A stretch of DNA of 64,000 bases, from the NCBI GenBank assembly GCA_965246835.1, contig CBDFFQ010000001.1:2604001-2668000 (forward strand), read 5' to 3'. The DNA comes from JANPPS01 sp965246835 (lineage in GTDB: Bacteria; Pseudomonadota; Alphaproteobacteria; Acetobacterales; Acetobacteraceae). This document shows, in pieces, positions 1-6,696 of this stretch; positions within the stretch are counted from its first letter, which is position 1, and each line of letters begins with the position of its first letter. Position numbers and translations under genes: made by a program. Below the pieces are notes generated by a model that made no database searches, had not been told where the DNA came from, and worked only from the letters and a program-made list of their open reading frames with translations.

Positions 1-295
1 CATCGCCGTGGAGAAGGAGTGCCCATCCCGGAACGAGGGAGCCGACTAGAGGGCCGGGGCCGTGGGCATCTTCGCAGAGGTAGATGGAGACCTGCCGTCC
101 TCGGCAGCCGTTGCACCGCAATCGTATCATCGTATCGGCCACGGTCTGGCCGTTCAGCTCAGGGTTGGTGTCCAGCATCAGGCGCACGGGATGAGGAGTG
201 GAATGGCCGCAGCCGCAGCGCACGTATAACCAGCGAGCACGGATGCTGCCCAGCGTGCAGGCAAGGGCGACAGAGCGGTCGAAGGGTGGTGACAT
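1..295 (-). CDS. Partial hypothetical protein with paired-cysteine (zinc-ribbon-like) motifs
   Basis: The complementary strand is open from an ATG at 295-293 to the window edge (about 98 codons), so the C-terminus is missing. The protein has two cysteine pairs, C27-x-C29 (context VRCGCGH) and C61-x2-C64 (context LRCNGC), spaced as in a small zinc ribbon. The segment between them is helical-looking (VRLMLDTNPELNG), and a hydrophobic stretch ends at the edge. No named family is recognised. The composition is protein-like, while the plus-strand frame over the same bases is proline/arginine-rich noise. It runs away from the gene at 432. Function unknown; DNA or RNA binding is only a guess from the cysteines. 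Confidence 0.6.
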   Translation of the reverse strand, partial: MSPPFDRSVALACTLGSIRARWLYVRCGCGHSTPHPVRLMLDTNPELNGQTVADTMIRLRCNGCRGRQVSIYLCEDAHGPGPLVGSLVPGWALLLHGD

Positions 296-431
296 AGACA
301 AGAACGTATCAGGAACTGCTAAGATTGCCACCTTCGAGGAAGCTGCACAGGCTCAAGCCTCCGGGGCCTGCTTGCTGAACCCATCGGCACTGATGGATTA
401 TGTGGGAGCGTGCAGGACCGGAGATGATTGC

Positions 432-683
432 ATGGCCGATGAAACGGATTTCATCCGGGAGTTGATGGCCCGTGAAGGGCTGACCGAGTATGCCGCGCTG
501 GCACGGGTCGAGCACAACCGCACGCGGATTGCAGAGACGCGCACGGCCATTCGGGAGCGGATTGCAGAGAGCGACATGGAGATTGCCGAGCACCTACGTG
601 GCAGCTTCGGAAATGTGCTTCCCGGCCATGTGAGCGCCGAGGAATTCCTTGCAGAGGACGGAACCGAAGAGCCGCCACGTTAG
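432..683 (+). CDS. Small hypothetical helical protein of the accessory segment
   Basis: An 83-residue charged, helix-rich protein with regularly spaced Arg/Glu (a probable short coiled coil around residues 25-55). The frame is open further upstream to 198, but that part would overlap the minus-strand gene ending at 295. ATG 432 is preferred because a GGAG lies about nine bases upstream. No family is recognised and there is no membrane segment. It ends 8 bases before the stop of the convergent HIRAN gene. A short plasmid- or phage-type accessory protein is the most that can be said. Confidence 0.45.
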   Translation: MADETDFIRELMAREGLTEYAALARVEHNRTRIAETRTAIRERIAESDMEIAEHLRGSFGNVLPGHVSAEEFLAEDGTEEPPR

Positions 684-691
684 AACACCAC

Positions 692-1177
692 CTAACTGTG
701 CAATCCTGCCAGTCTCTTAATGGCAACCACGGCCGGCCCGGATATCTCAATGCGGACGTCCGTGCCCCAGCGCTCCGACACTACCGCCTGAGCAGACAGG
801 CCAGCGTCAAGGTGTGGCGCGAGGTCAGCCGCCACAGCACGGGGCAGGTATCCGCAGCGTATGCCGTAAGCGGAATGCACGGCCAATGCATTCCCATCAA
901 CGCGGTTGTCCGGTTCGCGCCTCAGTTGAAGCTGGTCGCCCTCGGAGAGGCTAACCGACGGTGGATCACCGAGCGCGTAGAAAAGCCCTGCAATCCTAGA
1001 TTTAAGTGGTCGGTTTAGATCCACCACACCCCGCAAACCGTCGAGGGCAGCCTCAACTTGGTCAGCGAACGTCTCGGCCGTCCTGTGCGTGACCGGGGCC
1101 GCACGGACGGCCAGCACTGCGGTGCGGATGTGGTCAATTGCGGTGTTGACGGACTCTGAGAGCGGCAGCGTGTTCAT
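692..1177 (-). CDS. HIRAN-domain protein
   Basis: About 161 residues. The C-terminal half matches the HIRAN fold (as in HIP116/Rad5), with GDQLQLRREPDNRVDGNA, then an aliphatic strand and GIRCGYLPRAVA. HIRAN domains bind DNA, especially free 3' ends; in bacteria they occur alone or fused to nucleases and helicases. The N-terminal half (SVNTAIDHIRTAV...) is helical and unrecognised. An upstream ATG at 1240 is also possible, but it would place two dyad sequences inside the coding region, so 1177 is chosen; neither start has a clear ribosome site. The gene diverges from the CoiA-like gene at 1262, suggesting shared control. Confidence 0.7.
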   Translation of the reverse strand: MNTLPLSESVNTAIDHIRTAVLAVRAAPVTHRTAETFADQVEAALDGLRGVVDLNRPLKSRIAGLFYALGDPPSVSLSEGDQLQLRREPDNRVDGNALAVHSAYGIRCGYLPRAVAADLAPHLDAGLSAQAVVSERWGTDVRIEISGPAVVAIKRLAGLHS

Positions 1178-1200
1178 CTGCCAGAATACCGGAGCGCGGT

Positions 1201-1248
1201 GCGGAACACAGCTATTATTGTTCCGCTTGCGTATGAACATCGATGTTC
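1201..1248. promoter_or_regulatory. Divergent promoter region with two dyads (candidate operators)
   Basis: Between the HIRAN and CoiA-like genes lie an 8-bp inverted repeat, GCGGAACA at 1201-1208 and TGTTCCGC at 1219-1226 with a 10-base AT-rich spacer, and a perfect 14-bp palindrome GAACATCGATGTTC at 1235-1248. Both contain GAAC/GTTC half-sites, so one dimeric repressor could bind both and control both genes. The half-sites resemble LexA-type boxes, but the spacing does not fit the usual alphaproteobacterial GTTC-N7-GTTC direct repeat. Confidence 0.45.
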
Positions 1249-1261
1249 GTCAAAATCGTAG

Positions 1262-2263
1262 ATGCCCCGCCAAACCGCCCCAGCTCACCTCCTTCCCTAT
1301 GGTCTCGACAAAACCGGAGAACTCCGATGCGTTGATGACGTCGCGCAAGGCCTCGCCTGCGGCTGCACATGTCCGGGCTGCGGCGACACGCTCGTCGCAC
1401 GGAAGGGCAAGATTGTTGTCCACCACTTCGCCCATGTCGGGCCCGAATGCGGAGCGCTGGGCGGGGAGTCAGCCCTGCACCTGCTTGCCAAGCACGCCCT
1501 TGCTGAACACCGCCGCATCCTGCTCCCCGCGGCCACTGCAGCGACGGACATTTTTAAGGTAACCGTCGAGGCGGCCCATGTCGCTGTAGCCGACGAGGTC
1601 GCGGTCGAGGTGTCGATGAACGGCTTTCGCCCGGACGCGGTTATCAGCGTCGAGGACCGCGAGGTGCTTGTCGAGTTCCGCGTCTCTCACCCCGTCGATG
1701 AGGATAAGGCAAGGCGCGTTCGTGAAGCAGGACGCTTCTGCGTTGAAATCGACCTGCGGGGCTTCGACTGGTCGGGCAGCCGCGCCGACCACGAGCGGCG
1801 CATCCTCGGACTGGAAAGCGCTTCGGACGGCCACGGCTTCTCCCCGGTGCGACAGTGGATCCACCATCCTGCGGCGGAGAGACGCGGGGCGGAGCTGGCG
1901 GACGAAGCACGACGTGAAGCTGCCGCCAGAAAGGAACGGCTGCGCAGGCGACTGCGGGAGAACCCGCCTGCGGACGACAGGCCGTACAGCAAACCCGAAA
2001 CCGTCGCATTGAAGCCTGACACGGATGCTGACTGGGTCAGGTATGTCCGCAGCTGTCACGGGCGGGCTGTCGCCGAAGCGAAGGAGTGGGCAGCGCGCGA
2101 ACTCGGACAGGAGTGTGACGACCAGGTTGAACGCTTCGTCGCCCGCATCATCGCTCGTCAGGACGAAGCCGCCATGACGGCACTCGGCATCCTCAGCACC
2201 TACGAGTCCGAGTTTCTCCTCAGCAATCTCAGCGCCGCTGTCCGCGCAACAACTCGGGCCTGA
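1262..2263 (+). CDS. CoiA-like protein: zinc finger plus restriction-nuclease-like domain
   Basis: A 333-residue protein with the two-part layout of competence protein CoiA relatives. An N-terminal zinc finger (CTCPGCGDTL, then VVHHFAH; residues about 34-58) is followed by a PD-(D/E)xK-like core near residues 122-150: GFRPDAVISV, then LVEFRVSHPVDEDK, where D and E-x-R/K would be the metal site. The second half is charged and helical. In naturally competent bacteria CoiA acts in DNA processing, but homologues are common in mobile elements, where the role is not established. No strong ribosome site precedes ATG 1262. It diverges from the HIRAN gene, with which it may form a functional pair. Confidence 0.75.
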   Translation: MPRQTAPAHLLPYGLDKTGELRCVDDVAQGLACGCTCPGCGDTLVARKGKIVVHHFAHVGPECGALGGESALHLLAKHALAEHRRILLPAATAATDIFKVTVEAAHVAVADEVAVEVSMNGFRPDAVISVEDREVLVEFRVSHPVDEDKARRVREAGRFCVEIDLRGFDWSGSRADHERRILGLESASDGHGFSPVRQWIHHPAAERRGAELADEARREAAARKERLRRRLRENPPADDRPYSKPETVALKPDTDADWVRYVRSCHGRAVAEAKEWAARELGQECDDQVERFVARIIARQDEAAMTALGILSTYESEFLLSNLSAAVRATTRA

Positions 2264-2492
2264 ACGGGAAAATCGCCTCACAAGGCTCTCAGGTGGGTGT
2301 TTTTCGTCCGTCTGCTGTCTGCATACATCCCGAAGCCATTTCATGCGCCTGCGCGTCTCTGACGGCATCCGCGGGGCATGCGTGCATCTGTCCCTCATGC
2401 TCCGACGGCACCGGTCCCACGTCCTTCGGGGTTGTGCTTTTCTTCGAGGGCCGAAGACGACGCGCCAAGAGCGCGGCGGCGAGGGCCGCACT

Positions 2493-2522
2493 CCTAGGAT
2501 ATCTTAGTATATCCTAGTATAC
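2493..2522. promoter_or_regulatory. AT-rich dyad, possible Rep or repressor binding site
   Basis: A perfect 8-bp inverted repeat, TAGGATAT (2495-2502) and ATATCCTA (2509-2516), with a 6-base spacer, followed by a second TAGTATA copy ten bases downstream of the first. The 9-mer TAGGATATC also occurs at 5796-5804 in the presumed rep promoter, so both could bind the same protein. This is inference from sequence identity only. Confidence 0.4.
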
Positions 2523-2562
2523 GCGCCAGACGCTCAACGATTCCAATGGGTTAGACCCCCAT

Positions 2563-2628
2563 CACGACGGCAAAACGACAATACCACGACGGTAAAACGA
2601 CAATACCACGACGGTAAAACGACAACAT
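2563..2628 (+). repeat. Three tandem 22-bp iterons
   Basis: Three head-to-tail copies of a 22-base unit start at 2563, 2585 and 2607. The unit begins CACGACGGYAAAACGACAAT followed by AC; copies 1 and 2 differ at one base, and copy 3 diverges only in its last four positions. IncQ-family origins carry a few iterons of 20-22 bp bound by RepC, so the period fits the neighbouring repC and helicase genes. Abutting copies with no spacer exclude a CRISPR array. Confidence 0.8.
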
Positions 2629-2779
2629 TGTTGTCACTGTTGATAAAGACAGAACGGCGCATATCTTTGCGCAATCTTCTAGATACAGCACCTGCGACCA
2701 CCCGAAAATTTTGTCTTTTTATTTTAATTGCTTAGGTTGAACTTGGGGGCTAAAGAACAACAGGATGCGCGGCGTGCAT

Positions 2780-3715
2780 TCAAGCCGACACTCCGATTAC
2801 GAATTGGTCGGAGTTTCTTTGTCGTGATAAAGTTTGTTTCTCCGCATGGCTCTCCCTTTTTACCGTGACGAGCAATCGCCGCCGGTTCTCCGACAAACAC
2901 CAGCCGTCGAGAGCACTTAGGTCTTCAAGACCGTGACGAACCTCCTCTCGACGGCGAACTCGTTCCCGCATAGAGGATGCTGCCAAGCCGTATATCCAGT
3001 CACCCAGCTGATCAGTGCTGACAGTGAGGGACCGACCCTGACGTACGGTCAGGGTTAGCCGAAGATGCAAAAGTCTCGCCATCTCGCCGAGCTGACGCGA
3101 CTCAGTCAGGTTGACGCGGACAAAATGCGCTCCCAGAATTACGGCTGCAAAGCGCGCGTTTATGACCACAACAACTTCCCCGGTCGCCTCATCCATGCTG
3201 AAGGACAAAAGTCTCTGGGAGCCGCCGGTTCTGTGCGAACGGGCATTTGCACTCACCGGCCCGAGGTCAGTGTAAGCAACCATCGACATACGTTCCAGCG
3301 AGGAGGCAACCCGGTCGTAACTGTCTCCGTTCGCTTGAAGACCGGCTTCTCGGCATGTTGCATAAAGCGTCGTCCGAATACGGATATGTTTTGACTCGGC
3401 GACTTCACCCTTCGTCTCCAGGCCATCAACTATCGCCACTCGCGAGGCTTCAGAGCCCGCGGCCGTAATAGTGCTGCCCAGAAACCCCGCAAGAGCCATT
3501 ATGGATAAGAGAACCGACAGGTCGTCGGCTCCTAGAGTGTAGGGGCCAACGACCTTGAGTTTTCGCCCGTCATGAACTGCCTCAACTTCGAACATTCTCT
3601 TCCGGGCCAACGCTCTCCCCTTCCGCGGCAACGGCCTGAAAAGATTTTGCCCCATCAACCCGGGGTCAACCATGGCGAAATCCGTGAGTTCTCTGGCTAC
3701 AGCGAGCCTAGTCAT
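2780..3715 (-). CDS. repC: IncQ RepC-like replication initiator
   Basis: A 311-residue protein that aligns by eye with RSF1010 RepC. Matching blocks are GPYTLGADDL followed by an aliphatic helix (RepC has GPEPLGADDL), the MARLLHLRL block (RepC TARLLHQRL), and a C-terminal SSMRERVRRREEVRHGLEDL block (RepC STMRKRRQRVREALPEL). RepC binds iterons and opens oriV. It follows the helicase gene directly: ATG 3715 overlaps the helicase stop by eight bases (ATGACTAG), implying translational coupling. ATGs at 3772 and 3673 are alternative starts. The predicted iterons lie about 150 bases past its stop rather than upstream. Confidence 0.82.
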   Translation of the reverse strand: MTRLAVARELTDFAMVDPGLMGQNLFRPLPRKGRALARKRMFEVEAVHDGRKLKVVGPYTLGADDLSVLLSIMALAGFLGSTITAAGSEASRVAIVDGLETKGEVAESKHIRIRTTLYATCREAGLQANGDSYDRVASSLERMSMVAYTDLGPVSANARSHRTGGSQRLLSFSMDEATGEVVVVINARFAAVILGAHFVRVNLTESRQLGEMARLLHLRLTLTVRQGRSLTVSTDQLGDWIYGLAASSMRERVRRREEVRHGLEDLSALDGWCLSENRRRLLVTVKRESHAEKQTLSRQRNSDQFVIGVSA

Positions 3716-5738
3716 CGGAACGGCGTACAATCCGGCCTCTCCCTTCAGGACTGACAGTTGCCGGCAGGTCACACGCTCTCAGAACGCCGCCCGCTTCACG
3801 GAACAGCCACCGCTCCGGCGGTGGCGCGGCATAGTTGCTCTTGCTGACCACCCAGCGAATCCACCTTCGACGCTCCTCATCAGCGATGCCGTGGGCCAGC
3901 GCCTCATCCTTGCTCAACCCTACCAAATTGCTCTGCCAGCGGGCGTTATCGGTTATGGCTCCGGCACCTCGTGCGGCCTGCTGTTCATCTCCCTGGCCTT
4001 CTCGTGCGGCACCTTTGCTGACGTGGTGCAGCACGAGGCACGCAGCGCCGACAGGGGCGACCATGGCCTCCAACTCCGACACGATTCGGCCCTGAGCCGC
4101 ATTGTCGTTTTCGGGGATGCCGGCAAGACAGCGGTTCAGCGTATCGAGAACTACGAGCCGCGGCCTTAACTCCAGCACTTCCCTGCGAAGCACCTCGAAT
4201 GCCGCTGAAGGCTGGAATCCCGCTGGCGACCACGTGCCGAAACCGAAATTTGTGCCCTGCACCGCCTTGACTCTGAAGTTGCGCCGGAAGAGCTCATCAT
4301 TTCCAAGGGAGATATTCGCACCCGGCACGTTCACCAGCGCGTGCAGCCGATGCGCCAGTATCGCCTTTGGGTCCTCCGCAGACAGCAGAAGCACCGGTCC
4401 CGCTTCGGGGTCGTGAGGCAGCAGCCCCCACATGCTGCGGCCTGCCGCGACACATGCGGCCAGCCCGAGCGCCAGCATTGACTTACCCGCACCCCCCGGA
4501 CTCACGAGCACGGCCATCGTACCCGCGAGGATGCCCGGCAACACGAAGTCGAGCGGCGGAGGCGGCTCCGACAGGATGGCCTCCAGATTCAGGTAATCCT
4601 GCCAGAGCGCGCCTACCGGAACGTTTGTCGTCTGAGGGGCGACGGCCGCGGCACTGTGCATCTCGCCGGTCAGAAGTTTCTCGACGGCACTCCGGACCTT
4701 CACGGTGGCCTCAGCCTGAAGGCTGTTCAGCCATCGTCCTGACACCTCGCAGCCGTCGGAAAATTCCTGAACAACCTGCGCGACGATGCGAGCGGTAACG
4801 TTCGAGATGTCCCCGTCAGCGTGAGCGGATTTCAACGATGCGCTGTTCGAGCGCACGACGTTCCACGCCAAATCGCGGAGGTGGCCCTCACGCCCGTCCG
4901 TAAGCACGCCCGTCCGTCCCGGGACGGATGCTGTGTGTAGTTGTGTGCCGACTTGACCCCGTGCCGACAGAGCGAACGGATATTCGGCCGCGACGGTAGA
5001 CATGAATGTGTCGACCAATGCCGCAGGCACTGCGGGCGCTTCATCGGGGCAGGAGGTCAATGGACTGAGTTCAGGCCAGTGGAAAAATCGGCCCGTGATG
5101 TAGTGGATGCCGTGCAGCGTCAGAGCTTTGCCTGCTCCGAGAATCTCAACCGCACATTCATCGCGTCCTTCGAGTTTAACCATCCGACTGGCAGGCGAGC
5201 CACCACCATCGTATCGGTAAATCAGGGCGACCTTCGGCGCGCGTCCGATGCGGATGAACGGTGTCTGGCCCAGGACTTCGGCGGCAATGGCCTGGATGCG
5301 GCGGCTTACAGCCTCGTCCATGCAGTCGACGTCCACGCAGAATGTGTTTCCGCTGGCCGTCCCGAGCGCACACGCTACGTTGGCCCGCGGTGCATGCCGC
5401 ACAAACCGCTTCATCTCGGCCTCGGACGGCGGACGTTCCTGAAAAGGCTTCCAGGCGACCACAGCGTCCTCGATACGGGACGGCATTCTTTTCCCATCCC
5501 GGTCCTGCGGCCATACGCTCCAGCCATTGCCCAGCATCATCGGTCCGGCGATGGCGAATATGTCGTCACCCGGCGCGTAAAGGATGTCGGTCGTGTTTTC
5601 GACCCGCTGAAACCGACCTGTGCCAGGCACAAATGGTCGGCTGACGGGTTCGGAAGCGGCGCTCACCTGAGGAGGTGCGCGGGGATTCTTTTGTAATGGG
5701 CTGAAATGCGCATTATGCTGTCCTCGTGCGTTCAACAA
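3708..5738 (-). CDS. Primase-polymerase / IncQ RepA-type helicase fusion
   Basis: A 676-codon protein joining two replication activities. Residues about 70-230 look like a bifunctional primase-polymerase (Prim-Pol) domain: GWSVWPQDRDGKR, then FCVDVDC with the metal-binding D-x-D, then FIRIGRAPKVALIYR. Residues about 385-665 match RSF1010 RepA, the hexameric helicase: PPPLDFVLPG, Walker A SPGGAGKSMLALGLAA, Walker B LVVLDTLNRC, LHHVSKGAAREGQGDEQQAA and RWQSNLVGL. In RSF1010 the helicase and primase are separate proteins, so the fusion is notable. The first possible start is a TTG at 5738; an ATG at 5540 would still keep the primase core. It is co-transcribed with repC. Confidence 0.85.
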   Translation of the reverse strand: MLNARGQHNAHFSPLQKNPRAPPQVSAASEPVSRPFVPGTGRFQRVENTTDILYAPGDDIFAIAGPMMLGNGWSVWPQDRDGKRMPSRIEDAVVAWKPFQERPPSEAEMKRFVRHAPRANVACALGTASGNTFCVDVDCMDEAVSRRIQAIAAEVLGQTPFIRIGRAPKVALIYRYDGGGSPASRMVKLEGRDECAVEILGAGKALTLHGIHYITGRFFHWPELSPLTSCPDEAPAVPAALVDTFMSTVAAEYPFALSARGQVGTQLHTASVPGRTGVLTDGREGHLRDLAWNVVRSNSASLKSAHADGDISNVTARIVAQVVQEFSDGCEVSGRWLNSLQAEATVKVRSAVEKLLTGEMHSAAAVAPQTTNVPVGALWQDYLNLEAILSEPPPPLDFVLPGILAGTMAVLVSPGGAGKSMLALGLAACVAAGRSMWGLLPHDPEAGPVLLLSAEDPKAILAHRLHALVNVPGANISLGNDELFRRNFRVKAVQGTNFGFGTWSPAGFQPSAAFEVLRREVLELRPRLVVLDTLNRCLAGIPENDNAAQGRIVSELEAMVAPVGAACLVLHHVSKGAAREGQGDEQQAARGAGAITDNARWQSNLVGLSKDEALAHGIADEERRRWIRWVVSKSNYAAPPPERWLFREAGGVLRACDLPATVSPEGRGRIVRRSDD

Positions 5739-5791
5739 CGCCGTCTGTAGTTTGCCTCAGGGTTCTCAGGTCCTGCTGCACGCGGCGTAAT

Positions 5792-5821
5792 ACTATAGGA
5801 TATCCTTGGTTGTAGGCGCAA
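5792..5821 (-). promoter_or_regulatory. Candidate promoter of the rep operon
   Basis: On the minus strand, TTGCGC (complement of 5816-5821) and TATAGT (complement of 5792-5797) are separated by 18 bases, a plausible sigma-70 pair about 55 bases before the rep start. The palindromic GGATATCC and the 9-mer TAGGATATC (5796-5804), shared with the site at 2495-2503, overlap the -10 side, as expected for autoregulation. Not tested by any other evidence. Confidence 0.35.
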
Positions 5822-5841
5822 TGCAAGGAGTTTACTTGGGG

Positions 5842-5870
5842 GGCCGCGGATAACGTCCGCGGCCTTCTTT
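5842..5870 (+). terminator. Strong hairpin with T-rich tail upstream of the rep operon
   Basis: GGCCGCGGA (5842-5850), loop TAACG, TCCGCGGCC (5856-5864), then TTCTTT: a 9-bp perfect stem followed by a T-rich tail in plus orientation. It looks like an intrinsic terminator, although no long plus-strand gene ends just before it. It may end a short plus-strand transcript from the rep leader, or insulate the rep promoter. Confidence 0.45.
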
Positions 5871-6083
5871 GGTCATGCCCTCCGGAATGCTCTGCCACTT
5901 GTTTCAGAATGAGCATCCTGTTGTGCTCGGCGGCAGCGGACAGGAGCCCAGAATGTTCGATGACCCGGCCGACTATTCTGTGCAGGACGTTCTGTTAAGC
6001 CAGCAACCAAGACGAGGCCAAAGGTGATGGCTGTTGGTGCGCAGGCAGGCCATTCAATTGAATGCCGGGCGATGGCGGCCTGA
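5871..6083. other. Mostly non-coding stretch before the HNH gene, with one doubtful small frame
   Basis: With the rep leader (5739-5870) this makes a 345-base gap without a supported gene. A 50-codon plus-strand frame (ATG 5875, stop 6025-6027) has reasonable composition (MPSGMLCHLFQNEHP...) but no ribosome site and no recognisable family, so it is recorded only as a possibility. Nothing else is visible apart from the leader hairpin and promoter listed separately. Confidence 0.3.
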
Positions 6084-6443
6084 ATGGCAAATCGAAACCT
6101 CACCGCAGAGGAACTCATACATGCTACGGCCCTGCTCGCGAGCATCAAGGCCGAGATAGCGTCCCTCGCGGGCTCCGATTCGGAACTCCTGTTCGCCTAC
6201 ACCCGAAAGATTGGCAAGGAGCTGACCTACTTCGAGCGGGGCAAGCCCATGATGCGGCGAAAGCTCAAGAGGGACAAAATGGCGGAGCAGGGTGGCTTGT
6301 GCGCTGTGTGCGGGACGGCGCTGCCGCCCACGTACAACGTTCTCGACCGTATGACCGCTTCCGGCGGTTACACGGCTGCGAACACCAGACTGATATGCGC
6401 GGCTTGTGACACTGCGGTCCAGCAGGACAGGGGCTATCGATGA
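6084..6443 (+). CDS. HNH-endonuclease-like zinc protein
   Basis: 119 residues. The N-terminal 70 residues are helical and basic. The C-terminus has a treble-clef-like pattern: CAVCGTALPP, then VLDRMTASGGYTAANTRLIC and AACD, giving C-x2-C and C-x2-C with the N-x-R-L-I-C segment typical of HNH-type proteins. The usual catalytic His-His motif is not obvious (VLDR occupies its place), so nuclease activity is uncertain. It is probably the last gene of the accessory segment. Homologues of this form occur in alphaproteobacterial mobile DNA (recollection, not searched). Confidence 0.6.
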   Translation: MANRNLTAEELIHATALLASIKAEIASLAGSDSELLFAYTRKIGKELTYFERGKPMMRRKLKRDKMAEQGGLCAVCGTALPPTYNVLDRMTASGGYTAANTRLICAACDTAVQQDRGYR

Positions 6444-6509
6444 CGGAAATGGTCGCTTGCTACCGCGAACTCCTGTCTCCCATTCCCTCGAAAGTTGACA
6501 ATTCCCGTG

Positions 6510-6551
6510 CACGCTGTGTTACATCCACATGGTCATCTGTAACACAGCGTG
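6510..6551. repeat. 13-bp perfect inverted repeat near the accessory/core boundary
   Basis: CACGCTGTGTTAC (6510-6522) and its exact complement GTAACACAGCGTG (6539-6551) flank a 16-base spacer. A TTGACA at 6495-6500 lies just upstream. The position, after the last accessory gene and before arfB, fits a recombination end or an operator; there is no T-tail for a terminator. The 253 bases between 6444 and 6696 hold no gene. Confidence 0.55.
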
Positions 6552-6696
6552 GTTTCCGGCCCCTGATTTGATGAGCGGATACAATGGGTTGCGGCGGAAA
6601 CGGGGATAGGGTCCTTCCGCCCCAACCATTGCTCGAGGGCTTAGCACCGCCGGAATGGCCCAGCACCGTCGGGACGAAGGACACCAGGGAAGCGCC

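Larger units (their letters stand above)
2264..2779. other. Non-coding region between CoiA-like gene and repC, holding the putative oriV
   Basis: This 516-base gap carries no convincing gene. A 74-codon open frame at 2293-2517 has no family resemblance and no ribosome site. The region contains an AT-rich dyad (2493-2522), three tandem iterons (2563-2628), a short palindrome GACAACATTGTTGTC (2621-2635), a DnaA-box-like TTATCAACA on the minus strand (2638-2646, one mismatch to TTATCCACA), and an AT-rich stretch (about 2704-2733). Together with the IncQ-like rep genes this reads as a plasmid replication origin. Confidence 0.6.

Noticed and set aside
1235..1248. Palindrome taken as a true LexA (SOS) box
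   Set aside because: GAAC-N6-GTTC does not fit the alphaproteobacterial GTTC-N7-GTTC form; kept only as a generic operator candidate.
1469..2491. 340-codon minus-strand open frame
   Set aside because: Antisense to the convincing CoiA-like gene; Arg/Pro-rich composition without motifs.
2293..2517. 74-codon plus-strand open frame
   Set aside because: No ribosome site, no family resemblance, unnatural composition and overlap with the origin-side dyad.
2563..2628. Short tandem repeats considered as a CRISPR array
   Set aside because: The 22-bp units abut without spacers and lie beside rep genes; they are iterons.
1..6600. Insertion sequences or a transposase in the accessory segment
   Set aside because: No DDE or other transposase motif, and no integrase or relaxase, was found in any frame of this part.
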